A stretch of 64,000 bases of DNA from Psychrobacillus sp. INOP01 (GCF_018140925.1 NZ_CP073315.1:2294001-2358000), one strand, 5' to 3'. Shown: positions 49,869 to 59,035, counted from the stretch's first letter. Program-made: numbers and translations. Notes: generated from the letters alone by a model not told the origin.

Positions 49869-51495
49869 ATTGTAAAGCCTCCATTGTATTGATGGATTGA
49901 TGAAGGGAATCTATCATCGCTGGGATATGTTCCACCTCGGTATATGGTGAAATAGAAAAGAATTTCGCTGCTGCAACAGGAACCAGTTCATCTGAATCAC
50001 AAACTGCTACAGTGCAGACACGAGTTGTATCACCAAAAAATACCTCATCTCGGTGTTTTCCTAATACTTCAAATAGCGATGCATTTAAATCATTGATTTC
50101 TTTCACTTGTGCCAGTGAATAGTTGCCAGCTTGTTCATCTCTCCAATTCAATCCTTTTTCATAATAGCGATACGCTGTAATTGGTCCGATATTCGGTTCA
50201 TTTACAACATGTAACGAAGGAATTTTTATGGCCAATTGTTCACGGAATGCTAAATTTACCCGGACATAATTTGCTAATAGTTGTTGATATCCCGTCTTAC
50301 CGAACGCCAACAAAGCAGCATAAATAGCAATCGAACTTCCCATTCGTGAGCATTCTAATGTATAGCCTGTATGATAAGATCCGTAGCCACGGTTGCCAAC
50401 ATACGGCGTATCGAAATCTTCTAAATCCAATAAGCCTAGGTATTTACCTTCCTTCACTAAAAACAAACTAGTTAAGTAAGGGGTTTGTCCAAGCTTTTGG
50501 AAATCAAAACATAAACTATCAGCCAATGAAATATGCTGCATCCGTTCACGAGTATGTTGCAGACTTATTAGCACTTCTTGCTCAAAGTGCAATGGGTTAT
50601 TCATAAAATCATAATCGTTGAAGAATGCATAAAAACCACCCAGCGCGGAATCGGCGTGAATATGAATTTGCTTTAGATTGTATTCTCTTTCGAATGCTGT
50701 TGCCATTTCTTTAATTGCTTTAACATCATCAATAGCAAAATTATCTGTTGCACCAGTAGTAGCGACGATATAGACAGGAATGCCGCCTTTTTCGATTACT
50801 TCTGTTAAGCGCATTTTCAAATCTTCCATATCCATAGAATGATCCGCCCCTGCTTTAACTCGTATAAGATGATTACTTCCAATTCCAACAGCCTCTACAG
50901 ATTTTAACAAGCTATAATGTGCATTCTCGGATGCAAAGCAATATAAATTATTTGGTACGCCTTCCTCTTTAGCGTTTGGGAACTGTTTTGCTATCGCCAT
51001 GCGCAAGCCGCTGAACACTGCGCCTTGTCCACCCCAGGTTGTATAACCGAAGCTTTCAGTAAAATCGTAACCAACTAGTTTCGACATCATGGAGACGACT
51101 TTTACCTCACATTCAGCAGCAGCTGGTCCGTAAACATCCCACAAGTTATTACCATTCAATAAGGAATTGGTAAGTAGTCCTAGGACACCAGGAATACTTG
51201 CCATTGGCAAAACATTTGTTACAAAGTTTCGTGTATGATATGGGTGACCCTTCATCAAGTCTGTTAATTCTTCCACAACAAAGTCCATCGAACGACTATT
51301 TAAAGGCACTTCATAATCTTCCATTATCTCTTTATAGAAGTTTGCAGACCTCTCTTGTATAGGCCCTAGCATCGTTTTTTGTGGATCTTTCAAAGCATCC
51401 ATGGACGTTAATATTTTTTCCACGTAACCTAATAACTGTTCTCTTTGTTTTCCATTGCCATCTTCACTTTGAAAAAGCTGTTGTATATTTTTCAT
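49858..51495 (-). CDS. group II PLP-dependent amino-acid decarboxylase
   Basis: This is a 545-aa aspartate-aminotransferase-fold decarboxylase. PLP-site features are [44 protein letters not shown] (Asp for the pyridine N), and [14 protein letters not shown], where Lys of FDFQKLG is the Schiff-base candidate. Such enzymes make amines from Glu, 2,4-diaminobutyrate, Tyr or other aromatic amino acids; the substrate is not clear. The N terminus (1-90) is longer than in many relatives. GGGTGAG precedes the ATG. It is translationally coupled to the chemoreceptor gene. Confidence 0.88.
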   Translation of the reverse strand: MKNIQQLFQSEDGNGKQREQLLGYVEKILTSMDALKDPQKTMLGPIQERSANFYKEIMEDYEVPLNSRSMDFVVEELTDLMKGHPYHTRNFVTNVLPMASIPGVLGLLTNSLLNGNNLWDVYGPAAAECEVKVVSMMSKLVGYDFTESFGYTTWGGQGAVFSGLRMAIAKQFPNAKEEGVPNNLYCFASENAHYSLLKSVEAVGIGSNHLIRVKAGADHSMDMEDLKMRLTEVIEKGGIPVYIVATTGATDNFAIDDVKAIKEMATAFEREYNLKQIHIHADSALGGFYAFFNDYDFMNNPLHFEQEVLISLQHTRERMQHISLADSLCFDFQKLGQTPYLTSLFLVKEGKYLGLLDLEDFDTPYVGNRGYGSYHTGYTLECSRMGSSIAIYAALLAFGKTGYQQLLANYVRVNLAFREQLAIKIPSLHVVNEPNIGPITAYRYYEKGLNWRDEQAGNYSLAQVKEINDLNASLFEVLGKHRDEVFFGDTTRVCTVAVCDSDELVPVAAAKFFSISPYTEVEHIPAMIDSLHQSINTMEALQFVK

Positions 51496-51710
51496 TTTCT
51501 CACCCTTCTTGGTCTATATTTCCTGTTATAATATTTTCGTTATAGTTCCTTATACTCTTATGTAGTATATACATATTGGACTACAAAAAACTATAAATTT
51601 CGTCATAAATGTAAAATAAAGAATACTTTAGAATATTAGTAATATTTATGCAATAGAGAAGGGTAGAAGGAAGTGTATCGAAAATAATTTTTTAACTTTT
51701 CAAAAAAGTG

Positions 51711-51740
51711 TTGACAAATAGTTTAATAGAAATCTATACT
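51711..51740 (+). promoter_or_regulatory. sigma-A promoter of the metY operon
   Basis: -35 TTGACA (51711-51716), 18-bp spacer, -10 TATACT (51735-51740). Transcription should begin about 25 bases before the S-box aptamer. Confidence 0.85.
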
Positions 51741-51770
51741 GTGTAACAAGATGGAAAACTAAATCTAATA

Positions 51771-51885
51771 CTCTTATCAAGAGTGGCGGAGGGAATAGGC
51801 CCTGCGATGCCCGGCAACCAACAAGTTCTCAACTTGGAAAGGTGCTAAATCCTACAAATTCTAATACGAATTTGGAAGATAAGAG
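51771..51885 (+). ncRNA. SAM-I (S-box) riboswitch
   Basis: The P1 arms are CTCTTATC (51771-51778) and GATAAGAG (51878-51885). Between them are the S-box signatures AGAGTGGCGGAGGGA and GATGCCCGGCAACC, and the hairpin CAAGTTCTCAACTTGG followed by AAAGGTGCTAAATCC. High SAM should stabilise P1 and allow the terminator at 51904 to form. The riboswitch controls metY and the downstream homoserine dehydrogenase. Confidence 0.97.
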
Positions 51886-51903
51886 GAGGAACATGCGAAT
51901 TTG

Positions 51904-51933
51904 CACCCTCTTCTTAATTGAAGAGGGTTTTTT
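51904..51933 (+). terminator. riboswitch-controlled terminator
   Basis: CCCTCTTC pairs with GAAGAGGG around TTAATT and is followed by six T residues. It is the expression platform of the S-box. The preceding GATAAGAGGAGG can pair with its left arm region as antiterminator. Confidence 0.92.
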
Positions 51934-51998
51934 GTTTGTTCTAACCCTCCCTCGCCTCCATAAGCGTCCATCTAAACTACATTTTAGGAGGAATTCAA

Positions 51999-53291
51999 AT
52001 GACAAATCTTCAAAAAGAAACACTACTTTTACATGGTGGCCAACAACCAGATCCAGTGACAGGCTCACGAGCAGTACCTATTCATAAAACAACATCCTTC
52101 GTATTTAAAAATACAGAACATGCGCAAAATCTATTTGCTCTTGCAGAAACAGGTAATATCTATTCCCGTATTACGAATCCAACTGTAGATGTGTTTGAAC
52201 AACGAATTGCATTATTAGAAGGAGGGACCGCAGCAGTTGCACTTTCTTCCGGCATGGCTGCTATCGCATTTTCTATTTTAAATATTGCAGGAGCTGGAGA
52301 CGAAATTATTGCTGCTGAAAATTTGTATGGTGGTACATTTAATTTATTTGCACATACATTGCCGAGATATGGTATTACAGTGAAGTTTGTAGATTCAACT
52401 GATCCAGAAAATTTCCGAGCAGCAGTTACGGATAAAACAAAAGCATTTTTTGCTGAAATCATCGGAAACCCTAGCTTAAATGTATTAGATGTTGAAAACG
52501 TTGCAGCAATTGCCAACGAAGTAGGAGTTCCGTTGCTGGTAGATAGCACATTTGCTACTCCATATGGATCGAATCCGATTAAACACGGTGCTCATGTAGT
52601 GATTCACTCGGCAACTAAGTGGATTGGCGGTCATGGTACAACTATCGGTGGAGTAGTAGTAGATGGAGGAAACTTTAATTGGGATTCAGAGAAATTCCCT
52701 GGATTCACACAGCCAGATGTGACCTATCATGGTCTAAGATACGGAATAGATGTCCCAAACGTAGCATTCGCAGTGAAGTTGCGCGTTCAATTGCTTCGTG
52801 ATTTTGGTCCAACTTTAAGTCCTGAAGCAGCTTTCTCCTTTCTACAAGGATTAGAAACACTTCATTTACGTGTACCAAAGCACAATGAAAATGCACAGAA
52901 AATTGCAGATTACTTAGAAAATAACGAAGAAGTGACTTGGGTTAACTACTTAGGTTTAGAAAGTCATCCTTCACATGAGCTTGCTAAAAAATACTTACAG
53001 AATGGTTTTGGCTCGATCCTAACTTTCGGAGTAAAAGGTGGTAAAGAAGCAGGACGAAATATTATCGATAATATTGAAATTTGGTCGCATGTAGCTAACG
53101 TTGGCGATGCCAAATCACTAATAATCCATCCTGCATCTACAACACATCAGCAGTTAACTCCAGAGGATTTAGTGAAATCGGGAGTTACGGAAGACTTAAT
53201 CCGCTTGTCTGTAGGACTAGAGGCAGTCGAAGATTTGCAGGCTGCACTTGACGAAGTACTTGTGGGAAAAACAAATGTCCTCTCTAGGTAG
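51999..53291 (+). CDS. metY: O-acetylhomoserine sulfhydrylase
   Basis: This is a PLP enzyme of 430 aa that makes homocysteine from O-acetylhomoserine and sulfide. The Cys/Met-metabolism family motifs are SSGMAAIAFSILN, ENLYGGTFNLF, PLLVDSTFATPY, and the PLP Lys in VIHSATKWIGGHGTTIGG. The long region after the Lys (FPGFTQPDVTYHGLRY) marks MetY rather than MetB/MetC. The S-box upstream gives methionine-responsive control. TAGGAGG precedes the ATG. Homoserine dehydrogenase follows and supplies the precursor. Confidence 0.96.
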   Translation: MTNLQKETLLLHGGQQPDPVTGSRAVPIHKTTSFVFKNTEHAQNLFALAETGNIYSRITNPTVDVFEQRIALLEGGTAAVALSSGMAAIAFSILNIAGAGDEIIAAENLYGGTFNLFAHTLPRYGITVKFVDSTDPENFRAAVTDKTKAFFAEIIGNPSLNVLDVENVAAIANEVGVPLLVDSTFATPYGSNPIKHGAHVVIHSATKWIGGHGTTIGGVVVDGGNFNWDSEKFPGFTQPDVTYHGLRYGIDVPNVAFAVKLRVQLLRDFGPTLSPEAAFSFLQGLETLHLRVPKHNENAQKIADYLENNEEVTWVNYLGLESHPSHELAKKYLQNGFGSILTFGVKGGKEAGRNIIDNIEIWSHVANVGDAKSLIIHPASTTHQQLTPEDLVKSGVTEDLIRLSVGLEAVEDLQAALDEVLVGKTNVLSR

Positions 53292-53423
53292 AATTTTATT
53301 GATAATTGAGTAAAGATGGGCTACAATATGTAAAATAGTTCTTCGTATATAATTGCGATTTAGAATTTTACTAATAGAAGCAAATTGGAACTCAATTGTG
53401 CAGATTCATTTGGAGGAGATAGC

Positions 53424-54410
53424 ATGGCGACAATAAAAGCAGCAATCCTAGGTTTCGGAACAGTCGGGCAAGGGATTTACCACATTGTAAATGAAAAAAG
53501 AGAAGATCTTAAAAAGTCTTTAGGATTAGACCTAGAAATTAGTGCTATTCTCGTAAACAACGTTGGAAAAGAAAGAATAGCTACACCGGGTGTCTTAGTG
53601 ACTGATGACTTCGAGGATATTATCAATATTCCTGGGCTTCAAGTAGTATTCGAGGCAATTGTAAATGAGGAACCAGCATATAACTACCTAAGTAGAGCGA
53701 TTGATAAAGGGTGTCACGTAATAACAGCAAATAAAGTGATGTTCTCCAAATATAGTATCCCGTTGCATGAGCGCGCAAAGTCTCGTGGAGTATTTATAGG
53801 ATATGAGGCAACAACAGCAGGTGGAGTTCCTGTTATTAAGACGTTGAAAAATCTATTACAAGTTAACTCAGTGAAAAGAATACAAGGAATATTAAATGGT
53901 ACGTCGAATTACATTTTGACACAAATGAGACAGGACGAATGTCAATTTGATGATGCATTAAAAGAGGCACAGGACCTTGGCTATGCAGAAGCAGATCCAT
54001 ATAACGACGTGTCCGGGCAAGATGCATTCCGTAAACTGATGATTCTAAGTGCACTAGCATTTAAAAAACAGCCTAATTGGAACGATGTTCGTGTAGTGGG
54101 TATCGATGAAATCTCATTAGAGGACGTCCGTAAAGCGAAGGAACAAGGACTACGTTACCGCCATGTGGCAGAAATAGAGCAAGACGAAAACGGAGAACTA
54201 TACGCTTCCGTTGGACCACAACTTGTCGGGCCAGATCATCCTTTATACTCAATCGAAGGGGTAAACAATGCGGTTGCTCTAGATACCAACTACATTGGAA
54301 CACTAACGTTAGTTGGTCCAGGAGCGGGAATGTATCCAACAGCAAGTGTGATGGTCGAGGATTACGCAGAAATTATCGGAAAACGAGCGGGGTTCTTCAT
54401 AACGATTTAA
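53424..54410 (+). CDS. hom: homoserine dehydrogenase, short form
   Basis: This enzyme reduces aspartate semialdehyde to homoserine and is cytosolic. The 328 residues have the nucleotide loop AILGFGTVGQGIY, VITANKVMFSKY, the catalytic EATTAGGVPVIKTL and GILNGTSNYILTQM. The ACT regulatory domain found in long Hom proteins is absent. The ATG at 53424 is set by GGAGGAG; 13 upstream in-frame codons lie before it. It follows metY by 132 bp without a visible terminator, so it is probably under the same S-box. This suggests a branch dedicated to methionine. Confidence 0.94.
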   Translation: MATIKAAILGFGTVGQGIYHIVNEKREDLKKSLGLDLEISAILVNNVGKERIATPGVLVTDDFEDIINIPGLQVVFEAIVNEEPAYNYLSRAIDKGCHVITANKVMFSKYSIPLHERAKSRGVFIGYEATTAGGVPVIKTLKNLLQVNSVKRIQGILNGTSNYILTQMRQDECQFDDALKEAQDLGYAEADPYNDVSGQDAFRKLMILSALAFKKQPNWNDVRVVGIDEISLEDVRKAKEQGLRYRHVAEIEQDENGELYASVGPQLVGPDHPLYSIEGVNNAVALDTNYIGTLTLVGPGAGMYPTASVMVEDYAEIIGKRAGFFITI

Positions 54411-54423
54411 TCAGCCATAATAC

Positions 54424-54462
54424 AAAAGGACATTCTCCTCATTCGGAGAACGTCCTTTTCCT
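54424..54462. terminator. bidirectional terminator after hom
   Basis: AAAAGGACATTCTCC pairs with GGAGAACGTCCTTTT around TCATTC, with a T-rich right side and A-rich left side. It serves both converging genes. Confidence 0.9.
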
Positions 54463-54467
54463 TTGTA

Positions 54468-54698
54468 TTAATCTTCGTCCTTAACATCAATATCATCTGG
54501 GATTGGGGTATTTCGCCATTCGTCGATTTGTCGTTTCAAATCCTCAATCTGCTGTAAATGCGTTTCGAATTGAGCACTATTTACGTAATACTCTTCCCCG
54601 TCGAAAATGGCACGAATTTTCTTCTCTGAAATATATCGTTTAACTTGATCAATAGGCATTGATAAATAATTCGCAGTTTCTTCTACTGTCATATACAT
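54468..54698 (-). CDS. excisionase-family HTH DNA-binding protein
   Basis: This is a 76-aa protein with a MerR-like/excisionase HTH: MTVEETANYLSMPIDQVKRY, ISEKKIRAIFDGEEYYVN. A helical, acidic tail follows (TPIPDDIDVKDED). It probably binds DNA as a small regulator; no phage genes are near, so excision is not implied. GGAGG eight bases before the ATG supports the start. Confidence 0.83.
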   Translation of the reverse strand: MYMTVEETANYLSMPIDQVKRYISEKKIRAIFDGEEYYVNSAQFETHLQQIEDLKRQIDEWRNTPIPDDIDVKDED

Positions 54699-54799
54699 GT
54701 AAAATGCCTCCTATCGTTATTAGTATAAGATACGATTGGCAGTAACTCAATATGTGCTATATTGGAAGTTAGAAAATGTGGAAAGGTAGGGGAAAAAAC

Positions 54800-55696
54800 T
54801 TGACCGTATTACCATACATATTTGTACTTTTTGGTGCTATTTTGTGGGGGACAACAGGAACTGCACAAACATTTTTACCAGACAGTGCTCACCCATTTAT
54901 CATTAGTGCAGGACGTTCTGCAAGTGGGGGATTATTTCTTCTTATTATTATGGTTTTTTTGAAGAAAATTAAGTTCCGTTCTTGGCCTTGGAAGCACACC
55001 TTATACGCAGCGCTTTGTATATCTTTGTTTCAGCTCTTATTCTTTTCATCGGTGCGTTTGACAGGAGTAGCGATAGCGAGTGTGGTTGCTATCGGAAGTG
55101 CTCCAGTGTTTTCAGGTTTAATTGAATGGGTATTTTTAAAGATGCGTCCTACAAAAGTTTGGGGAATCTCCACAGGTTTAGCTATTATTGGCTGTATGTT
55201 TTTATTTATTACAAAAGGTGAAGTGAGCATTAATCCATTAGGAATCTTATATTCATTAGTCGCAGGTATTATTTTTGCATTGTATACAATGACAAGCAAA
55301 TATTTGCTCCAAAAAGAAGAAGCTATATCCATAGTTGCAATGACCTTCTCGCTTAGCGCATTACTGTTAACTCCTTTCTATTTCATATTTGACGTAAGTT
55401 GGTTGAAGGATGTAGGGAATATAGGTATCATTTTTTATTTGGGGTTAGCAACTACTAGTGTCGCTTATGTTTTATATGGATGGGGGCTTCGGAAAATCCC
55501 TGCTTCCTCCGCGTTAACTTTGTCCTTGGCAGAACCAACTACCGCTGCTTTACTTGGTGTAATTGTAGTGGGCGAGATTCTCAGCGCAACCTCTTGGGTA
55601 GGGATTGGTTTACTGCTTGGTAGTATAGCTATTTTAACGTTTGGGAGTAAATCCGCTAGCAGACCAACTGTAAAAGAAGGTGAAGTGTCTGTTTAA
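54800..55696 (+). CDS. EamA/DMT family transporter
   Basis: This is a 10-span membrane transporter of 298 aa with two EamA repeats. The first contains AILWGTTGTAQTFLPDSAHP, and the second contains KIPASSALTLSLAEPTTAAL and LGVIVVGEIL, characteristic of the family. Substrates are probably metabolites or amino acids; which ones is unknown. The TTG start at 54800 follows AGGGGA; the ATG at 54776 would place that site inside the gene. Confidence 0.88.
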   Translation: MTVLPYIFVLFGAILWGTTGTAQTFLPDSAHPFIISAGRSASGGLFLLIIMVFLKKIKFRSWPWKHTLYAALCISLFQLLFFSSVRLTGVAIASVVAIGSAPVFSGLIEWVFLKMRPTKVWGISTGLAIIGCMFLFITKGEVSINPLGILYSLVAGIIFALYTMTSKYLLQKEEAISIVAMTFSLSALLLTPFYFIFDVSWLKDVGNIGIIFYLGLATTSVAYVLYGWGLRKIPASSALTLSLAEPTTAALLGVIVVGEILSATSWVGIGLLLGSIAILTFGSKSASRPTVKEGEVSV

Positions 55697-55707
55697 ATAG
55701 AACTAAA

Positions 55708-55747
55708 TAAATACAAAAGGCTGTTTCGAGAAATATCGGAACAGTCT
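55708..55747 (+). terminator. terminator after EamA gene
   Basis: AAAGGCTGTTTCG pairs with CGGAACAGTCTTT around AGAAATAT and is followed by CTTGT. A short T-run makes it moderate. Confidence 0.75.
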
Positions 55748-55778
55748 TTCTTGTACGTAAAAATTGTTTTTTTACAAT

Positions 55779-55808
55779 TGAAAACGTGATGTAGATGAGT
55801 ATCGTCTA
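55779..55808 (+). promoter_or_regulatory. ECF-type promoter before the sigma factor gene
   Basis: TGAAAAC (55779-55785) and CGTCTA (55803-55808) are separated by 17 bp. This matches the TGAAAC/CGTC pattern recognised by Bacillales ECF sigma factors and suggests that the sigma factor drives its own operon. Confidence 0.65.
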
Positions 55809-55839
55809 TTAGTTAAAGGCAAGGTTAGGGGAGTGTGAG

Positions 55840-56364
55840 ATGAATCGTTTTTTGACAGAGCAACAATTTCAACAAGTTATGAAAGAATATACCGATTATT
55901 TGTTAAAGCTTGCCTATTTATATATAAAGGATTGGTCGGCTGCTGAGGATATCGTACAGGATGTATTTTTAACCTATTATCAGAAAGCAGAGCAGTTTGA
56001 AGAACGTTCCTCATTGAAAACTTATTTAGCAAAAATAACGATTAATAAATGTAAGGATTACTTAAAAAGCTGGCGATATCGTAAGCAAGTGTTAACGAAT
56101 AACTTTTTTAATCCTTCAAAAAAGGGTAGAGACCGAATCATAGAAGAGGATGAAAGGTTAGAACTCGCAGATGCAGTGTTCCAGCTACCAGTAAAGTATA
56201 GAGAAGTTATTATCTATTATTATTTTGAAGAATTATCCGTGTTAGAGATTTCTCAACTTCTGTCAATCCCAGACAATACCGTCAAGACAAGGCTCAGAAA
56301 AGCGCGGGCACTTTTAAAGGTTCAATTGAAAGAGAATGATTGGGAGGTGTTAATCCATGAATGA
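55840..56364 (+). CDS. ECF RNA polymerase sigma factor
   Basis: This is a 174-aa sigma-70 family protein of the extracytoplasmic type. Region 2 reads YLYIKDWSAAEDIVQDVFLT (about 27-46) followed by KTYLAKITINKCKDYLKSW. Region 4 spans LPVKYREVIIYYYFEELSVL and EISQLLSIPDNTVKTRLRKA. It overlaps the downstream membrane protein by 8 bp, as is usual for a sigma/anti-sigma pair. GGGGAGTG precedes the ATG. A TGAAAAC/CGTCTA promoter lies upstream, suggesting positive autoregulation. Confidence 0.93.
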   Translation: MNRFLTEQQFQQVMKEYTDYLLKLAYLYIKDWSAAEDIVQDVFLTYYQKAEQFEERSSLKTYLAKITINKCKDYLKSWRYRKQVLTNNFFNPSKKGRDRIIEEDERLELADAVFQLPVKYREVIIYYYFEELSVLEISQLLSIPDNTVKTRLRKARALLKVQLKENDWEVLIHE

Positions 56365-58279
56365 AATTAAACAACAGCTGCTAACCAAAATGGGTGATAC
56401 ATCAGAACGTGTGCATCGGATTCAACAGCAGGTAAACTTAAAAAAGTCAAAAAAGCCTAATGAAAATAAGGAACGATGGGCGTACTATGGAATATTGGCT
56501 ACATTTATAGGGTTACTCGCATTTAGCGCATATTTGTGGCCTTCGATATTAACAAATGAAAATGGTCAACTTACAGATCCAGGATTAGTCGTCCCACCAG
56601 AAGAACAGGACACTGAAATCGCCATTGAAAAGGGGGATTTTTATGAGGAGATAAAACAATATCTTCCTCCTCACGGTGCGGAAGCTGTATTTTTAGGTGG
56701 TTTCGAGAATGGCGGTAGTACTACACAAACGTTTTGGTTAGGTGACCATTATGTGCAGCAGGTGATTAGTAATGATGGTGGAAGTGTCGAACGTATTTAT
56801 CGCTTGAACGGGAATCAAATCGAAATTGTTTATGAAGAGATGTTGGATGATGTATCAGATCGATTGCAATGGTCTAGTATAGAGCTGAACAAGCTACCTA
56901 AGGGAGAGCTTTTCTTAGAAGCTCCTTTGGATATAGGAGATGAGTATGGAGATTGGACTGTTATTAATACTTCAGGAAAGGTGACTACTACTTATGGAGA
57001 TTTTACAAATGTATTGATTTTAGAAAATATAAAAGATGATTATCGGATGAGAAGATATTATGTCCCTGGTTTTGGTGAAGTGAAATGGGAAAGTGCTTCT
57101 TTGGACAAGGAAAGTGGTGAATATGAAACGATAATTAGCACGGATTTATCCACATTTACTTTAACGGAAGAAGAGGTAATAACCCCTGCTCATTTTGATA
57201 TGAAAATTGAAAACAATTTTAAACCTACTTTTCATTCTCCCTGGCAGCCTTCACCAAGTGGCAATCAGCAAGTAACAATTGAAGGAAGAGGTGAACAGGC
57301 AGGAGAAGAAGGGGAAGGAATACTAGTTATAGAAAACTTGGAAACAGACCAATCTACCATTTATAAATTGAAAGACAATGAGCAAGGTCAATATACTCCT
57401 AAGAAAGTAGAGTGGATTGACGAAGACAGAATGTTTGTCATTATAGGCTATGCACATGGGATGGTAACAATGGGAGGGAAGCTATATGAGCTAAATATTA
57501 AAGATAATATTGTTACTCCAATTATTACAGACCTAACACTAAGAGAAGAGATTATGTCTGTTAAAGTGAACCAAGATGGTACATTCACTTACGAGAAACA
57601 TGTGTATGATACGGATAATATGGAACAGAGTGAAAGCCATGTAGAGGACGGGACACTCCCTATTCCAGCTAGGGATAAAAACAAGGAAGTTAGCTTTTGG
57701 GAGGACCTAGCTCATTTAAAAACAATAGAATTGACAGGAAATGGAATAGGGAATTTACAAGGGGCAGAAATCCTGAAGAATACAGAAAATCTTTTTTTAG
57801 CTGACAACGGTATAGTGGATATAACTTCATTGAAGGATTTAGTAAAACTCAAGTATCTAGAGTTAAGTAATAACCAAATTATTTCTATAGAAGCTCTAGA
57901 AGGTCTAACTGATTTAGATATTCTCTTTTTAGACAATAATCCCATTGTTGATTTTACTATTATTAGCAAACTTGAAAATATAACATTTCTATCTTTACAA
58001 GACACGCAGTTAGATACGCTTACATTTGTTCACAAAATGGAAAACTTAAATCGAATAAATATAGCAGAAACAAAAGTATCAGATCTGGCACCTTTAGAAA
58101 ACTTAAAGGAATTAACATATCTTGATATTCGAGGAACCAATATAACAAGCATTAAACCATTAGTAAAGTTGGGTAAGTTACAATATCTTTTATTAGATAA
58201 AGACAAAGTATTGGATTGGGAATTATTAACTGACAAAGAAGATCTTCGAATATCCGAAGAAATTATTTTAGCAGAATAA
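56357..58279 (+). CDS. membrane-anchored putative anti-sigma factor with DUF4652-like and leucine-rich repeat regions
   Basis: This is a 640-aa protein. Residues 1-44 are cytoplasmic and polar, and one span lies at about 46-66 (GILATFIGLLAFSAYLW). The long outside part has a beta-rich domain (about 95-270), then a DUF4652-like block (about 290-400, with WQPSPSGNQQVTIEG and VEWIDEDRMFVIIGYAHGMV). The C-terminal 180 residues hold about six to seven internalin-type 22-residue LRRs (LKYLELSNNQI and DLDILFLDNNPI). The short cytoplasmic tail would have to hold the sigma factor, but no ZAS zinc motif is visible. Coupling to the sigma gene argues for an anti-sigma/sensor role. Confidence 0.82.
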   Translation: MNEIKQQLLTKMGDTSERVHRIQQQVNLKKSKKPNENKERWAYYGILATFIGLLAFSAYLWPSILTNENGQLTDPGLVVPPEEQDTEIAIEKGDFYEEIKQYLPPHGAEAVFLGGFENGGSTTQTFWLGDHYVQQVISNDGGSVERIYRLNGNQIEIVYEEMLDDVSDRLQWSSIELNKLPKGELFLEAPLDIGDEYGDWTVINTSGKVTTTYGDFTNVLILENIKDDYRMRRYYVPGFGEVKWESASLDKESGEYETIISTDLSTFTLTEEEVITPAHFDMKIENNFKPTFHSPWQPSPSGNQQVTIEGRGEQAGEEGEGILVIENLETDQSTIYKLKDNEQGQYTPKKVEWIDEDRMFVIIGYAHGMVTMGGKLYELNIKDNIVTPIITDLTLREEIMSVKVNQDGTFTYEKHVYDTDNMEQSESHVEDGTLPIPARDKNKEVSFWEDLAHLKTIELTGNGIGNLQGAEILKNTENLFLADNGIVDITSLKDLVKLKYLELSNNQIISIEALEGLTDLDILFLDNNPIVDFTIISKLENITFLSLQDTQLDTLTFVHKMENLNRINIAETKVSDLAPLENLKELTYLDIRGTNITSIKPLVKLGKLQYLLLDKDKVLDWELLTDKEDLRISEEIILAE

Positions 58280-58315
58280 ATAAGTGTTATATAACCTAAT
58301 TACAATTTGTATAAC

Positions 58316-58354
58316 AAAAAGGGAGGGTGTGACGTGAGTCATGCCCTCCTTAAA
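58316..58354. terminator. bidirectional terminator after LRR protein gene
   Basis: GGGAGGGTGTGAC and GTCATGCCCTCC form an imperfect stem around GTGA. AAAAAG on the left gives a T-run for the minus-strand small gene, and TTAAAAT on the right is weaker. Confidence 0.7.
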
Positions 58355-58366
58355 ATGTTAAGCTTC

Positions 58367-58534
58367 CTAATCAATCTTATTGTTGTTCCGTAACACGTCT
58401 AGCTTTCTAGAAATTTCTCTTAAAAGCATATTACGTTCGTTACTAGATTTAACAAGTGTTATTACAAACCAAATAAAAAAGATCCAAAAAGCAAAGAAAA
58501 TAAGTACGGGAATAAAGGCAATTAAACTACTCAT
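58367..58534 (-). CDS. 55-aa single-span membrane protein
   Basis: The minus strand encodes MSSLIAFIPVLIFFAFWIFF at the N terminus, continuing IWFVITLVKSSNERNMLLRE, and ending in a charged helix RKLDVLRNNNKID. One long span (about 5-28) and an amphipathic cytoplasmic tail are visible. GGAG lies eight bases before the ATG, and a bidirectional terminator follows the stop, so all gene signals are present. The family is not recognised; many Bacillales genomes carry similar short membrane proteins. Confidence 0.72.
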   Translation of the reverse strand: MSSLIAFIPVLIFFAFWIFFIWFVITLVKSSNERNMLLREISRKLDVLRNNNKID

Positions 58535-58583
58535 ATGGTGCTCTCCTACTTTATTTAAAACTATAGATTAGAAAATACTGTTA

Positions 58584-58943
58584 TTAATTAGGAGAAGGGC
58601 TTAAATGTTCGTGTATTAATAGCCATTCATCGTGAATTTTCACAAATACATTGGTTGCTCTTCCTTCACCACTGACGTAAGCTCCGTTAATATAACCCTC
58701 GTAGAAATAAGTATAGATACATGAAGCAGATGAATCTCCTTTGAAGAGCCATTTAACTTCTCGTGCTTCATAGTTCTCGTCCCTTATATAAGTCCAAGCA
58801 TTTTCAAAATAGGACTGTATTTCTTGGTGATTAATACAAGTTTTATTTGAGAAAAAATATATAGCCTCTGGGTGTAAAATTTTTCGGACTTCCTCAAAGT
58901 CATGTGTGTTCGTTGCTTTAATATACTTATGCAATATTTCCAT
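58584..58943 (-). CDS. NTF2-like/SnoaL-fold protein
   Basis: This is a 119-aa protein with an NTF2-type alpha+beta cone: MEILHKYIKATNTHDFEEVR, KILHPEAIYFFSNKTCINHQ, the RATNVFVKIHDEWLLIHEHL sheet and the terminal LSPSPN. It resembles the DUF4440/SnoaL-like proteins, which bind small ligands or have isomerase-like roles. No catalytic residues can be assigned with confidence. GGAGG lies before the ATG. Confidence 0.83.
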   Translation of the reverse strand: MEILHKYIKATNTHDFEEVRKILHPEAIYFFSNKTCINHQEIQSYFENAWTYIRDENYEAREVKWLFKGDSSASCIYTYFYEGYINGAYVSGEGRATNVFVKIHDEWLLIHEHLSPSPN

Positions 58944-59035
58944 TATTAACCTCCTTTATGTATTAAATTAATATTACGTAAAACTACTAATTAAGACAAT
59001 TCTTTATAGGTTTTGGCTCAGAAACTATTACCAAC

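Noticed and set aside
54468-54698. Excisionase-like gene as a sign of a prophage or integrative element
   Set aside because: No integrase, phage or conjugation genes and no attachment-site repeats are nearby. The domain is common in chromosomal regulators.
58380-58571. A 63-codon plus-strand frame
   Set aside because: It has no ribosome site and is antisense to a minus-strand membrane protein with a good SD and terminator.
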